64,000 nucleotides of DNA from Hydrogenophaga sp. NFH-34 (GCF_021401345.1 NZ_JACBGE010000024.1:27863-91862), one strand, 5' to 3'. Shown: positions 30,142 through 38,838, numbered from the stretch's first letter. Made by a program: numbers and translations. The notes: generated by a model not told the origin, from the letters alone.

Positions 30142-31233
30142 ATGGCTGTCGACAACCAGGCCCTGCTGGGCGCCCTGCAGGGCGTGATCGATCCGAACAC
30201 CGGCAAGGATTTTGTGTCCACGCGGGCGCTGAAGAACCTGCAGGTCGACGGGGGTGACGTGTCGTTCGACGTGGAGCTGGGTTACCCGGCCAAGAGCCAG
30301 ATGCCGGCGCTGCGCCGGGCGCTGGTGGAGGCCGCGCGCACGGTGCCGGGGGTGGCCAATGTCTCCGTGCAGCTGCAGGTGCATGTGGTGGCCCATGCGG
30401 TGCAGCGCGGCGTGCCGCTGCTGCCCGGCATCAAGAACATCATTGCCGTGGCCTCGGGCAAGGGCGGGGTGGGCAAGAGCACCACCGCCGTGAACCTGGC
30501 GCTGGCGCTGGCTTCGGAAGGCGCGCGCGTGGGCATTCTGGATGCCGACATCTACGGCCCCAGCCTGCCGCAGATGATGGGTATCTCCGGCCGGCCGCAG
30601 AGCGTGGACGACAAAAGCATGGAGCCGCTGGAAAACCACGGCGTGCAGGTGATGTCGATCGGCTTCCTGGTCGACCCCGACCAGGCCATGATCTGGCGTG
30701 GTCCCATGGCCACCCAGGCGCTTGACCAGTTGCTGCGCCAGACCAACTGGCGCGAGCTGGACTACCTCATCGTCGACATGCCGCCCGGCACCGGCGACAT
30801 CCAGCTCACGCTGGCCCAGCGCGTGCCGGTGACCGGCGCGGTGATCGTGACCACGCCGCAGGATATCGCCCTGCTCGATGCGCGCAAAGGCATCAAGATG
30901 TTCGAAAAGGTGGGCGTGCCCATTCTGGGCATCGTGGAGAACATGGCGGTGTACTGCTGCCCCAACTGCGGCCACACCGAACACATCTTCGGCGCTGACG
31001 GCGGCAAGAAGATGGCGGCCGAACTGGCCATGGACTACCTGGGTGCGTTGCCGCTGAACATGGGTATCCGTGTGCAGGCCGACAGCGGCGAGCCCACCGT
31101 GGTCGCCGAGCCCGAGGGCGAGATTGCCGGTATCTACCGCACCGTGGCACGCCAGGTGGCGATCAAGATCGCCACCAAGGCCAAGGACTACTCCAGCAAA
31201 TTCCCCAACATCACCATCTCCAAAGGCACCTGA
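30142..31233 (+). CDS. apbC: iron-sulfur cluster carrier ApbC/Mrp
   Basis: A 363-residue P-loop ATPase of the Mrp/NBP35 type that carries Fe-S clusters to apoproteins. An N-terminal MIP18/DUF59-like domain (1-90) precedes the deviant Walker A SGKGGVGKSTT at 105-115. The cluster-binding CxxC is in CCPNCGHTEHIF. It has a good AGGAG site. The metG-apbC divergent pair is widespread in proteobacteria. Confidence 0.96.
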   Translation: MAVDNQALLGALQGVIDPNTGKDFVSTRALKNLQVDGGDVSFDVELGYPAKSQMPALRRALVEAARTVPGVANVSVQLQVHVVAHAVQRGVPLLPGIKNIIAVASGKGGVGKSTTAVNLALALASEGARVGILDADIYGPSLPQMMGISGRPQSVDDKSMEPLENHGVQVMSIGFLVDPDQAMIWRGPMATQALDQLLRQTNWRELDYLIVDMPPGTGDIQLTLAQRVPVTGAVIVTTPQDIALLDARKGIKMFEKVGVPILGIVENMAVYCCPNCGHTEHIFGADGGKKMAAELAMDYLGALPLNMGIRVQADSGEPTVVAEPEGEIAGIYRTVARQVAIKIATKAKDYSSKFPNITISKGT

Positions 31234-31259
31234 CGCACACGGCGCATACCGGCCGGGCG

Positions 31260-32390
31260 TCAGTAGCGCAACTGGCCCTGGCCGTCGATGATGGCCAGTT
31301 CCACGTAGTCGGAGCCGTTGTGTGACTGGGGCGAGTAGCGCGCCTTGAAACGCCCGAACGCGATCTCGCCCGCGTTCTCCAGCGTGCGCGTGAAGGAGGC
31401 GGTGCTCAGGTCACGGCCGGTGCGCCGCAACCCTTCGACCAGCAGCCGGGCATGCACGAAGCCCTCGAACTGCGATGCCGAAGGCGCCGCATCGGGCGAC
31501 TTGGTCCGGAGCAGGCTCAGGTACTCGGACACCACCGGCACGGTGGTGTTGCGCAGCGAGGGCATGATCTGCGCGAGGATGATGCCGCGCGCCTTGTCCC
31601 CGAGCTCCCGCTTGATCACGTCAAGGCTGGCGACCGAAAAGCCGTAGAAGACCGGCCGGGACGGGGTGGCGAGCACCGCCTTGACGTAGTTGGGGAAGGT
31701 CTGGCCGGCGGTGCCCAGAATCACGGCCTGGGGGTTGGCCTGGGCCGTGGCTGCAGCGGCGGCGGCAAAGTCCGGCGCGGCCGGATTCACCTTCACCTCG
31801 GCCACCAGCGGCAGGTTCTGCGAGGCCGAGGCCTTGCGCACCTCGGCCAGCAGGGCCTGGCCGAACGCGTCGTCCTGGTAGAAAACGGCGAGGCGGTTCA
31901 CGCCGATCTGTTTGATCTGCGAGACCATCTTTTCGGCCTCGTTGGCGTAGCTGGCGCGCACGTGGAAGAGGTACGGGTGGACGCGCTCGCGCATGGACGA
32001 AGCGCCGGTCACCGGGCCGAACAGGATGGTCTGGGACGCTTGCAGCATCGGCAGCACCGCCGCGGTGTGGGCCGTGCCCGAGCTGTTGAACAGCATGAAC
32101 ACCTTCTGCTCTTCGATCAGCTGGCGGGTGTTGTTCACGGCGCGCTGCACATCGAAGCCATCGTCCAGGCTGGTGAAGCGGATCTGGCGGCCGTGGATGC
32201 CGCCTGCGGCGTTCACGGCATCGAACAGCAGACGCGCGCCCTCACCATATTGCAGGGTTTGCGGGCCAAGAGGGCCCGTCAGCACCTGCGAGGAACCGAG
32301 CCGGATTTCGGTGGGGGTGACACCCTCGTTACCGGCATGCGCGGCAGCGGCGAGCAAGGCCATGCACGCCGCGATCCATCTGCGAACCAT
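31260..32390 (-). CDS. ABC transporter solute-binding protein (LivK family)
   Basis: A 376-residue periplasmic protein with signal peptide (MVRRWIAACMALLAAAAHA) and type I fold: EIRLGSSQVLTGPLGP, DGFDVQRAVNNTRQLIEEQKVF and a later AVFYQDDAFGQ hinge. Such proteins bind branched-chain amino acids or aromatic acids. Its position 130 bp downstream of benzoate-CoA ligase suggests benzoate or related aromatic acid uptake. No permease or ATPase genes (livHMGF) lie in the window, so it must use a complex encoded elsewhere. A palindrome precedes it. Confidence 0.9.
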   Translation of the reverse strand: MVRRWIAACMALLAAAAHAGNEGVTPTEIRLGSSQVLTGPLGPQTLQYGEGARLLFDAVNAAGGIHGRQIRFTSLDDGFDVQRAVNNTRQLIEEQKVFMLFNSSGTAHTAAVLPMLQASQTILFGPVTGASSMRERVHPYLFHVRASYANEAEKMVSQIKQIGVNRLAVFYQDDAFGQALLAEVRKASASQNLPLVAEVKVNPAAPDFAAAAAATAQANPQAVILGTAGQTFPNYVKAVLATPSRPVFYGFSVASLDVIKRELGDKARGIILAQIMPSLRNTTVPVVSEYLSLLRTKSPDAAPSASQFEGFVHARLLVEGLRRTGRDLSTASFTRTLENAGEIAFGRFKARYSPQSHNGSDYVELAIIDGQGQLRY

Positions 32391-32424
32391 CTTGTCTCCT
32401 TCGTGCCGGCTGGAAGTCGTTGGT

Positions 32425-32451
32425 CATCTCGTTATGTTCTAAAACGAAATG
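32425..32451. promoter_or_regulatory. near-perfect palindrome upstream of the solute-binding protein gene
   Basis: CATCTCGTT and AACGAAATG form a 9-bp inverted repeat with one mismatch around 9 nt. The palindrome ends 34 bp upstream of the solute-binding gene's start codon, in an AT-rich patch of otherwise GC-rich sequence. It may be an operator for a regulator other than BoxR, as it lacks TGCA. Confidence 0.4.
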
Positions 32452-32520
32452 CCTTCCCCGGGACCGGGGGTTTCCCCTGTGTCGGGGGCGGAAAGGAGAC
32501 AGGCGGTTGCTGGCAGGGGG

Positions 32521-34098
32521 TCAGTGGTTCACGAACAGCCGCTGGTTCTCCAGCTCGCGCAGCTTGAAGCGCTGGATCTTGCCGGTGGCGGTCTTGGGCA
32601 GTTCGGCCACGAATTCGACGAAGCGCGGGTATTTGTAGGGGGCGAGCTTGTCTTTCACGAAGGCCTGCAGCTCGGCTTCGGTGGCTTGCTGGCCGGGCTT
32701 GAGCACCACGTAGGCCTTGGTCTTGGTCAGGCCTTCGTCGTCGTTTTTGCCGATCACGGCGGCTTCGAGCACGGCGGGGTGCTGCACCAGCGTGGCCTCG
32801 ACTTCGAAAGGGCTGACGTAGATGCCGCTGACTTTGAGCATGTCGTCGTTGCGGCCAGCGTAGGTGTAGTACCCGTCGGGGTCGCGCACGTACTTGTCGC
32901 CGCTTTTGGTCCAGGCGCCCTGGAAGGTGTCGCGCGACTTGGCGCGGTTGTTCCAGTACAGCAGCGCCGCGCTCGGGCCCTGGATATAGAGGTCGCCGAT
33001 CTGGTTGTGGCCGTCGATCACGCGGCCGTCTTCGTCGCGCAGTTCCACGGCATAGCCGGGCACGGGTTTGCCGGTGGTGCCGTAGCGCACGTCGCCCGGG
33101 CGGTTCGAGAGGAACACGTGCAGCATCTCGGTGGAGCCGATGCCGTCGATGATTTCGCAGCCGAAGTGGGCCGTCCAGCGCTCGCCGATGTCACGCGGCA
33201 GCGCCTCACCGGCGGACGAGCACAGGCGCAGCGCCACTTGGTCGCGGGGCGGCAGTTCGGGGCTGGCGAGCATGCCGCCGTAGCCGGTGGGGGCACCGTA
33301 GAACACGGTGGGCCGCTGTTCCACGAAGCGCTTGAAGCAGGCCTGCGGCGTGGCGCGTTCGGCCATCAGCACCACGCTGGCGCCGGCGCTCAGGGGGAAG
33401 GTGAGTGCGTTGCCCAGGCCATAGGCGAAGAAGAGCTTGGCGGCGGAGAAGACGATGTCGTTTTCCTGCAGCGCCAGCACGCCCTTGCCGTACAGCTCGG
33501 CGGTCCACCACAGGTTGGCCTGGGTGTGCACGGTGCCCTTGGGGGCGCCGGTGGAGCCGCTGGAATAGAGCCAGAAGGCGGGCTCGTCGCCGTGCGTGTC
33601 GGCGCCGTCGCCCGGGGGTGTGGCCGCCACGAGCGCGGCCCAGTCGTGCGCACCGGCCGGCAGGGCGCCCGTGCCGCGCGAGACGATCAGCGTCTTCGCT
33701 TCGTGCCCGCCGTCGGCCAGTGCGGTCTGCAGCGTGGGCAGCAGTGCGCCCGAGACGATGGCTGCCTGCGAGCGGCTGTCGGCCAGCATGTAGGCGTAGT
33801 CCTTGGCGGTCAGCAGGGTGTTCACGCACACCGGCACCACGCCCGCGTGCAACGCCCCCAGGAAGCTCACGACCCAGTCGCTGCTGTCGTGCATCAGCAG
33901 CAGCACGCGGTCTTCACGGCGCAGGCCCAGGGCGACCAGCGCGGCCGAAAAGCGCCGCACCTGGTCGGCCAGTTGACCGTAGCTGAGCGTGCCCGCGTCA
34001 TCGATCAGCGCCACCTTGCCGACACGGCCGGCGTTGAGTTGCATCAGGTGGCGGGCGAAGTTGAAGCGGGCGGGTGGGGCGGCGGTTTCGAGGGGCAT
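32521..34098 (-). CDS. bclA: benzoate-CoA ligase
   Basis: This 525-residue ANL-superfamily enzyme activates benzoate to benzoyl-CoA with ATP. The AMP-binding motif SSGSTGAPKG is at 179-188. The C-terminal catalytic Lys is in TATGKIQRFKLRE. Sequence such as YKYPRFVEFVAELPKTATGK and its place next to boxD fit benzoate-CoA ligase rather than another acyl-CoA ligase. ATG 34098 is chosen because an AGGAG lies 8 nt upstream; a longer frame to 34134 runs through the intergenic repeat neighbourhood. Induction by BoxR ligand benzoyl-CoA is likely. Confidence 0.93.
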   Translation of the reverse strand: MPLETAAPPARFNFARHLMQLNAGRVGKVALIDDAGTLSYGQLADQVRRFSAALVALGLRREDRVLLLMHDSSDWVVSFLGALHAGVVPVCVNTLLTAKDYAYMLADSRSQAAIVSGALLPTLQTALADGGHEAKTLIVSRGTGALPAGAHDWAALVAATPPGDGADTHGDEPAFWLYSSGSTGAPKGTVHTQANLWWTAELYGKGVLALQENDIVFSAAKLFFAYGLGNALTFPLSAGASVVLMAERATPQACFKRFVEQRPTVFYGAPTGYGGMLASPELPPRDQVALRLCSSAGEALPRDIGERWTAHFGCEIIDGIGSTEMLHVFLSNRPGDVRYGTTGKPVPGYAVELRDEDGRVIDGHNQIGDLYIQGPSAALLYWNNRAKSRDTFQGAWTKSGDKYVRDPDGYYTYAGRNDDMLKVSGIYVSPFEVEATLVQHPAVLEAAVIGKNDDEGLTKTKAYVVLKPGQQATEAELQAFVKDKLAPYKYPRFVEFVAELPKTATGKIQRFKLRELENQRLFVNH

Positions 34099-34165
34099 GT
34101 CTGTCTCCTGTTTTCTGATGAAACGCGGGGGCACTCAGGCGCTTTTCGGCAAACAGTGCCCCAGT

Positions 34166-34246
34166 CCAGGATGCGGTGGAACAGGCTTTGCCGGGCCACG
34201 TGCATCGCCCCCTCAGGGGGTGACGCCGAAGGCGGCGCGGGGGGCA
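34166..34246 (-). repeat. dispersed 3'-end repeat, copy at boxD end
   Basis: Read on the minus strand: C-run, GCGCCGCCTTCGGCG, CACCCCCTGAGGGGG hairpin, then GTGGCCCGGCAAAGCC and GTTCCACCGCATCCTGG. The second half matches the copies after boxC, boxB and upp. The repeat starts inside boxD and supplies its last 11 or so codons and stop. Confidence 0.75.
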
Positions 34247-35805
34247 CACAACACATCCAGTGCGGCGCTGCTGGCCTGCACCGCGCTGCGGCGGTGGTAG
34301 AAGCCCAGCGCACGCAGGCCGCCAAGCTCTTCGCCGCCGCCCGCACGGCCGGGGCCGCCGTGCAGGCTCATGGGCATGACGTTGCCGTGGCCGGTCTGGC
34401 TGGCGGCCACGTCGGGGCTGATGGCGTGCACACGCCCGTGGCTGTCGGCCAGCTCGGCGGCGGCGCGGGCGATGAAGGCCGGGTCTTCGCTGTAGACCGA
34501 GGCCACCAGCGAGCCCTCGCCGCGGCGAATGAGCTCATAGGCCTGGGCCTCGCTGTCGTAGGGCATGAGGGTGGCCACGGGGCCGAACACCTCCACCTCG
34601 TGCAGCACCTTCGCGCCCACCGGGTCCTGGGTGCCCAGCAGCGTGGGCGCCACGCAGGCGGCCACGGCGGGGTCGGCGTCGACCAGCGCCACGGCGCTGC
34701 CGTCCACCAGCACCTCGGCCTCGGTCTTCAGGTGCTGAATGCCGGCGATCACGCTGTCGTACTGCTCGCGGCTGACCAGCGCACCCATGCGCACGCCTTC
34801 GTGGCGCGGGTTGCCCACGGTGGTCTTGGCCAGCTTGGCGCCGATGGCCTGGGCGACGGCGCCGTACAGCGCGCGCGGCACGAAGATGCGGCGGATGGCG
34901 GTGCACTTCTGGCCGCTCTTGACCGTCATCTCGCGCACCACCTCGCTCACCAGGAGGTTGAAGGCTTCCCCGCCTTCGCTGGCGGCCGGGTCGAGCAGGG
35001 CGCTGTTGAGGCTGTCGGCCTCGATGTTGCAGCGCACCGAGCGCTGGGCCACCGCCGGGTGGCTGCGGATGATGCGCGCCGTTTCGGCCGAACCGGTGAA
35101 GCTGACCACGTCAAACGGCTGGAGCTGGTCCATCAGCCCGGCCGAGGAGCCGCAGACCACCGACAGCGCACCCGCCGGCAGCACGCCGGCCTTGACCACG
35201 TCTTCCACCATGCGCTGGGTCAGCCAGGCGGTGGCGGTGGCGGGCTTGACGATCACCGGCACGCCCGAGAGCAGGGCGGGTGCGGCCTTTTCCCACAGAC
35301 CCCAGCTCGGGAAGTTGAAGGCGTTGATGAACAGGGCCACGCCGCGCGTGGGCTGGAGCACGTGCTGGGTCTGGAACACCGGGTCCTTGCCCATGCGGAT
35401 GCGCTCGCCATCGAGCAGCACGCTGGCTTCACCCAGGGCCTCGCCCTGTTTGGCGTAATAGCCCAGGGTGAAGATGCCGCCGTCGATGTCGACCGCCGAA
35501 TCCTTGGTGACGGTCCCGGCATTGCGGGTGGCGATGTCGTAGTAGGCGTCGCGGTTGGCCTGCAGCACCTTGACGATGGCGCCCAGCAGGGCGGCGCGCT
35601 GGCCATAGTTCAGGGCGCGCAGCGCGGCGCCGCCCTGTTCGCGGGCGAAAGTGAAGCCTTCGGCCAGGTCCAGGCCGGTGTTGTCGACGCGCACCAGCGC
35701 CTCGCCGGTCACCGGATCGAGCAGGGTCTGGCCACGGCCGGTGCCGGTTTGCCAGCGGCCGGCGAAGAAGTTGGGGAGCAGGGGGAGATCGGTGTGGGCG
35801 GTCAT
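34213..35805 (-). CDS. boxD: 3,4-dehydroadipyl-CoA semialdehyde dehydrogenase BoxD
   Basis: BoxD oxidises the aldehyde made by BoxC to 3,4-dehydroadipyl-CoA with NADP. The 530-residue ALDH has catalytic C301 (SGQKCTAIRRI) and E262 (NIEADSLN), with cofactor motifs VSFTGSA and FNFPSWGLWEKAAPAL. It is related to the ALDH half of PaaZ. The last residues (CAPRAAFGVTP) are encoded by the dispersed repeat, a probable late addition. It heads the leftward boxD-bclA-binding protein unit and is divergent from boxR. Confidence 0.93.
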   Translation of the reverse strand: MTAHTDLPLLPNFFAGRWQTGTGRGQTLLDPVTGEALVRVDNTGLDLAEGFTFAREQGGAALRALNYGQRAALLGAIVKVLQANRDAYYDIATRNAGTVTKDSAVDIDGGIFTLGYYAKQGEALGEASVLLDGERIRMGKDPVFQTQHVLQPTRGVALFINAFNFPSWGLWEKAAPALLSGVPVIVKPATATAWLTQRMVEDVVKAGVLPAGALSVVCGSSAGLMDQLQPFDVVSFTGSAETARIIRSHPAVAQRSVRCNIEADSLNSALLDPAASEGGEAFNLLVSEVVREMTVKSGQKCTAIRRIFVPRALYGAVAQAIGAKLAKTTVGNPRHEGVRMGALVSREQYDSVIAGIQHLKTEAEVLVDGSAVALVDADPAVAACVAPTLLGTQDPVGAKVLHEVEVFGPVATLMPYDSEAQAYELIRRGEGSLVASVYSEDPAFIARAAAELADSHGRVHAISPDVAASQTGHGNVMPMSLHGGPGRAGGGEELGGLRALGFYHRRSAVQASSAALDVLCAPRAAFGVTP

Positions 35806-35874
35806 GGCAGCGGGTTCCGGGATGCAGCGGTTTGCGTAAATGCCGTGGCCGTGGCCACGGAATGACGTTATAAA

Positions 35875-35888
35875 TGCACTATCTTGCG
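35875..35888. promoter_or_regulatory. putative BoxR operator, imperfect half-site pair
   Basis: TGCACTATCTTGCG is a TGCA-N6-TGCG match in the boxD/boxR gap. It directly follows a TATAAA-like hexamer (35869-35874). The first nine bases with the flanking A (ATGCACTAT) recur upstream of boxC. The BoxR/BzdR family is remembered as recognising TGCA-containing repeats. Confidence 0.5.
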
Positions 35889-35899
35889 TCTTGAGGAGT

Positions 35900-35915
35900 A
35901 TGCATTAAAGTGCAT
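35900..35915. promoter_or_regulatory. putative BoxR operator, perfect TGCA-N6-TGCA
   Basis: ATGCATTAAAGTGCAT is an inverted repeat with perfect ATGCA/TGCAT arms around six bases. It lies 26 bp (start to start) from the imperfect site and between the divergent boxD and boxR genes, so it could control both. Confidence 0.6.
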
Positions 35916-35985
35916 GTCCCGAGGCATTTTGACGACTGGGGTTTACCCTCGACCGCTTCGCCAACAGACGAAAGGCGCCCGCGCC

Positions 35986-36912
35986 ATGACCGCCAGCGAC
36001 ACCCTCATCGCCCCGCCAGCCCCTGCCGCCGACGACGCCGAGCGCCATCCCTTCCTGGTGGCGCTGGGCGAGCGCGTGCGCAATCTGCGCTCGCGCAAGG
36101 GCATGACGCGCAAGGCGGTGGCGGTAGCGGCCGATGTGTCCGAGCGCCACCTGGCCAACCTCGAATACGGCACCGGCAACGCTTCCATCCTGGTGCTGTT
36201 GCAGGTGGCGCAGGCCTTGCAATGCTCGCTGGCCGAGCTGATCGGCGACGTCACCACCAGCTCGCCCGAATGGCTGCTGATCCGCGAGTTGCTGCAGGGG
36301 CGCAGCGAGGGCGATCTGCGGCGTGCGCGGGTGCAACTGGCCGAGTTGCTGGGCGCCAGCGGCGGTGTGGACGCGCAGGGCCGCCAGGCGCGTGTGGCCC
36401 TGATCGGCCTGCGCGGGGCGGGCAAATCCACCCTCGGGCAGCGGCTGGCGCAGGACCTGGGATTTCCGTTCATCGAACTCAGCCGCGAGATCGAGCAGTT
36501 TGCCGGCTGCAGCATCAGCGAGATCCACAACCTCTATGGCGCCAACGCCTACCGGCGCTACGAACGGCGCGCGCTGGAGGAGGCGATCCAGATCTATCCC
36601 GAGGTGGTGATCGCCACGCCCGGCGGGCTGGTGGCGGATTCGGCCAACTTCAACCTGCTGCTGCAGCACTGCACCACGGTGTGGCTGAAGGCCGATCCGG
36701 CCGATCACATGGGGCGGGTGGCGGCGCAGGGCGACATGCGCCCCATGGCGGCCAGCCGCGAGGCGATGGAAGACCTCAAGCGCATCCTGGAAGGGCGTGC
36801 CGCCTTCTATTCCAAGGCCGATCTGGCCTTCGACACCAGTGCGCTGCCACTGGAAGACAGCTTCGTGAAACTGCGGCGGGAAGTGCGGCAACTGCTCCGG
36901 CTGCCGGTCTGA
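35986..36912 (+). CDS. boxR: BoxR: HTH regulator fused to shikimate-kinase-like domain
   Basis: A 308-residue regulator of the BzdR/BoxR family. The N-terminal XRE-type HTH is at about 25-80 (GERVRNLRSRKGMTRKAVA then VSERHLANLEYGTGN). A linker leads to a shikimate-kinase-like domain from about residue 137 with P-loop GLRGAGKST. In characterised homologues benzoyl-CoA binds the C-terminal domain and releases repression. ATG 35986 is preferred; the frame extends upstream through the operator region. boxC begins 153 bp downstream behind its own TGCA site, so boxR may be both autoregulated and separately transcribed. Confidence 0.93.
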   Translation: MTASDTLIAPPAPAADDAERHPFLVALGERVRNLRSRKGMTRKAVAVAADVSERHLANLEYGTGNASILVLLQVAQALQCSLAELIGDVTTSSPEWLLIRELLQGRSEGDLRRARVQLAELLGASGGVDAQGRQARVALIGLRGAGKSTLGQRLAQDLGFPFIELSREIEQFAGCSISEIHNLYGANAYRRYERRALEEAIQIYPEVVIATPGGLVADSANFNLLLQHCTTVWLKADPADHMGRVAAQGDMRPMAASREAMEDLKRILEGRAAFYSKADLAFDTSALPLEDSFVKLRREVRQLLRLPV

Positions 36913-36979
36913 GCGGACCTGGTCTCCGGGTTTCTCCGGGGGTTTGAGAACTAAACTGCATTTGACGGCGCACCGGAAT

Positions 36980-36995
36980 ATGCACTATTATTCAT
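36980..36995. promoter_or_regulatory. putative BoxR operator upstream of boxC
   Basis: ATGCACTATTATTCAT has ATGCA and a weaker TTCAT arm around six bases, and shares ATGCACTAT with the boxR/boxD site. Another TGCA is at 36957-36960, 24 bp upstream, so the paired-site layout of the boxR region is repeated here. It ends 69 bp before the boxC start codon. Confidence 0.5.
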
Positions 36996-37064
36996 GTCAT
37001 GCCGCGCGGATGTGCGGCCCGACCGTCCTGAACTGCCCGCCGACCCGAACCCGAGGAGACTTCC

Positions 37065-38732
37065 ATGACCGCCACCGCCGCCCCCAGCGTCGACTACCAG
37101 ACCCATCCCTCGCGCTACCAGCATGTGCAACTGAGCTTTGACGGCCCGGTGGCCACGCTCTCGCTGGCCATCAACGAAGACGCGGGTCTGCGCCCGGGCT
37201 ACAAGCTCAAGCTCAACAGCTACGACCTGGGCGTCGACATCGAGCTGCACGACGCGCTGCAGCGCATCCGCTTCGAGCACCCGGAAGTGAAGTCCGTGGT
37301 GGTCACCAGCCTGAAGGACCGGGTGTTCTGCTCGGGCGCCAACATCTTCATGCTGGGCCTGTCCAGCCACGGCTGGAAGGTGAACTTCTGCAAGTTCACC
37401 AACGAAACCCGCAACGGCATCGAAGACAGCAGCCAGCACAGCGGCCTGAAGTTCGTGGCCGCGCTCAACGGCGCCTGCGCCGGCGGTGGTTACGAGCTGG
37501 CCCTGGCTTGCGATGAGATCGTGCTGGTCGATGACCGTTCCAGCGCCGTGAGCCTGCCCGAAGTACCGCTGCTGGGCGTGCTGCCCGGCACCGGCGGCCT
37601 GACCCGCGTGACCGACAAGCGCCATGTGCGCCACGACCTGGCCGACATCTTCTGCACCAGCGTGGAAGGCGTGCGCGGCCAGAAGGCCGTGGACTGGCGC
37701 CTGGTCGACGCCATCGCCAAGCCTGCGGTGTTCCAGCAGGCCGTGCGCGAGCGTGCCGACAAGCTGGCTGCCGGCAGCCATCGCGGCGCGGCTGGCGCAC
37801 GGGGCGTGGAGCTGACGCCACTGAACCGCACGATCGCGGCCGACAGCCTCACCTACCAAAACGTGTCGGTCGCCATCGACCGCGCCAAACGCACCGCCAC
37901 CTTCACCGTGAAGGCCCCGCAAGGTGCGCAGCCGACCGACATTGCCGGTATCGAAGCGCTGGGCGCGAACTGGTACGCCCTGCAAATGGTGCGCGAGCTG
38001 GACGACGCCATCCTGCACATGCGCACCAACGAGCTGGACATCGGCACCTGGCTGCTCAAAACCGAAGGCGATGCCGCCGCCGTGCTGGCCAACGACGCGC
38101 TCATGCTCGCGAACAAGGACCACTGGTTCGTCAACGAAACCATCGGCCACCTGCGCCGCACCTTCGCCCGCCTGGACGTGTCCTCGCGCAGCCTGTTCGC
38201 GCTGCTGGAGCCGGGGTCTTGCTTTGCCGGCACGCTGGCCGAGCTGGCTTTCTGCGCCGACCGCGCCTACATGCTGGTGCTGCCCGACGAGCCGGAAAAG
38301 CAGCCCGCACTGACCCTGGGCGAGATGAACTTCGGCTACCTGCCCATGGTCAACGGCCAGAGCCGCCTGCAGCGCCGCTTCTACGAAGAGGTGGGCCCGA
38401 TGGAAGCCGCGCGCGGCGCCATCGGCCAGGCGCTGGACGGCGACGCGGCGCTGAAGCTGGGCCTGGTCACCGCGGCCCCCGACGACATCGACTGGGCCGA
38501 CGAAATCCGCCTGGCGCTGGAAGAGCGCGCGGCCATGTCGCCCGACGCGCTGACCGGTCTGGAAGCCAATCTGCGCTTCGCCCAGAAGGAAAACATGTTC
38601 ACCCGCATCTTCGGTCGCCTGACCGCCTGGCAGAACTGGATCTTCCAGCGCCCCAACGCCGTCGGCGAGAAGGGCGCGCTCAAGGTCTATGGCAAGGGCG
38701 AAAAGGCCGCCTTTGACTGGAATCGCGTGTAA
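37065..38732 (+). CDS. boxC: benzoyl-CoA-dihydrodiol lyase BoxC
   Basis: BoxC hydrolytically opens 2,3-epoxybenzoyl-CoA, releasing formate and giving 3,4-dehydroadipyl-CoA semialdehyde. The 555-residue protein has two crotonase-like halves. The N-terminal half shows KDRVFCSGANIFMLGLSSH and NGACAGGGYELALACDEI, which form the oxyanion hole. The C-terminal part includes PDEPEKQPALTLGEMNFGYLP. It has a GAGGAG site before the ATG. The stop codon is the first three bases of an intergenic repeat shared with boxB. Confidence 0.97.
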   Translation: MTATAAPSVDYQTHPSRYQHVQLSFDGPVATLSLAINEDAGLRPGYKLKLNSYDLGVDIELHDALQRIRFEHPEVKSVVVTSLKDRVFCSGANIFMLGLSSHGWKVNFCKFTNETRNGIEDSSQHSGLKFVAALNGACAGGGYELALACDEIVLVDDRSSAVSLPEVPLLGVLPGTGGLTRVTDKRHVRHDLADIFCTSVEGVRGQKAVDWRLVDAIAKPAVFQQAVRERADKLAAGSHRGAAGARGVELTPLNRTIAADSLTYQNVSVAIDRAKRTATFTVKAPQGAQPTDIAGIEALGANWYALQMVRELDDAILHMRTNELDIGTWLLKTEGDAAAVLANDALMLANKDHWFVNETIGHLRRTFARLDVSSRSLFALLEPGSCFAGTLAELAFCADRAYMLVLPDEPEKQPALTLGEMNFGYLPMVNGQSRLQRRFYEEVGPMEAARGAIGQALDGDAALKLGLVTAAPDDIDWADEIRLALEERAAMSPDALTGLEANLRFAQKENMFTRIFGRLTAWQNWIFQRPNAVGEKGALKVYGKGEKAAFDWNRV

Positions 38733-38838
38733 CCCCCCTGCGCCGCTGCGCGGCTTCCCCCCTTTCTGGCGCGCCTTTGGCGCTTGAAGGGGGGACGGCG
38801 CGAGCGGCCCGGCAAAGCCGGTTCCGCCGCACCCCTGG
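38730..38838 (+). repeat. dispersed 3'-end repeat, copy after boxC
   Basis: The first 68 bp, starting at the boxC stop codon TAA, are identical to those starting at the boxB stop. The next about 40 bp (GCGAGCGGCCCGGCAAAGCC, then GGTTCC and CTGG) differ at several positions. It contains GCGCCGC/GCGCGGC and CCCCCC/GGGGGG inverted segments and could fold into a stable hairpin. Confidence 0.9.

Noticed and set aside
32449..35865. A very long open frame on + running opposite benzoate-CoA ligase and boxD
   Set aside because: Its composition is that of an antisense shadow (Gly/His/Ala-rich, no family motif), and the minus-strand genes have complete catalytic motifs and good ribosome sites.
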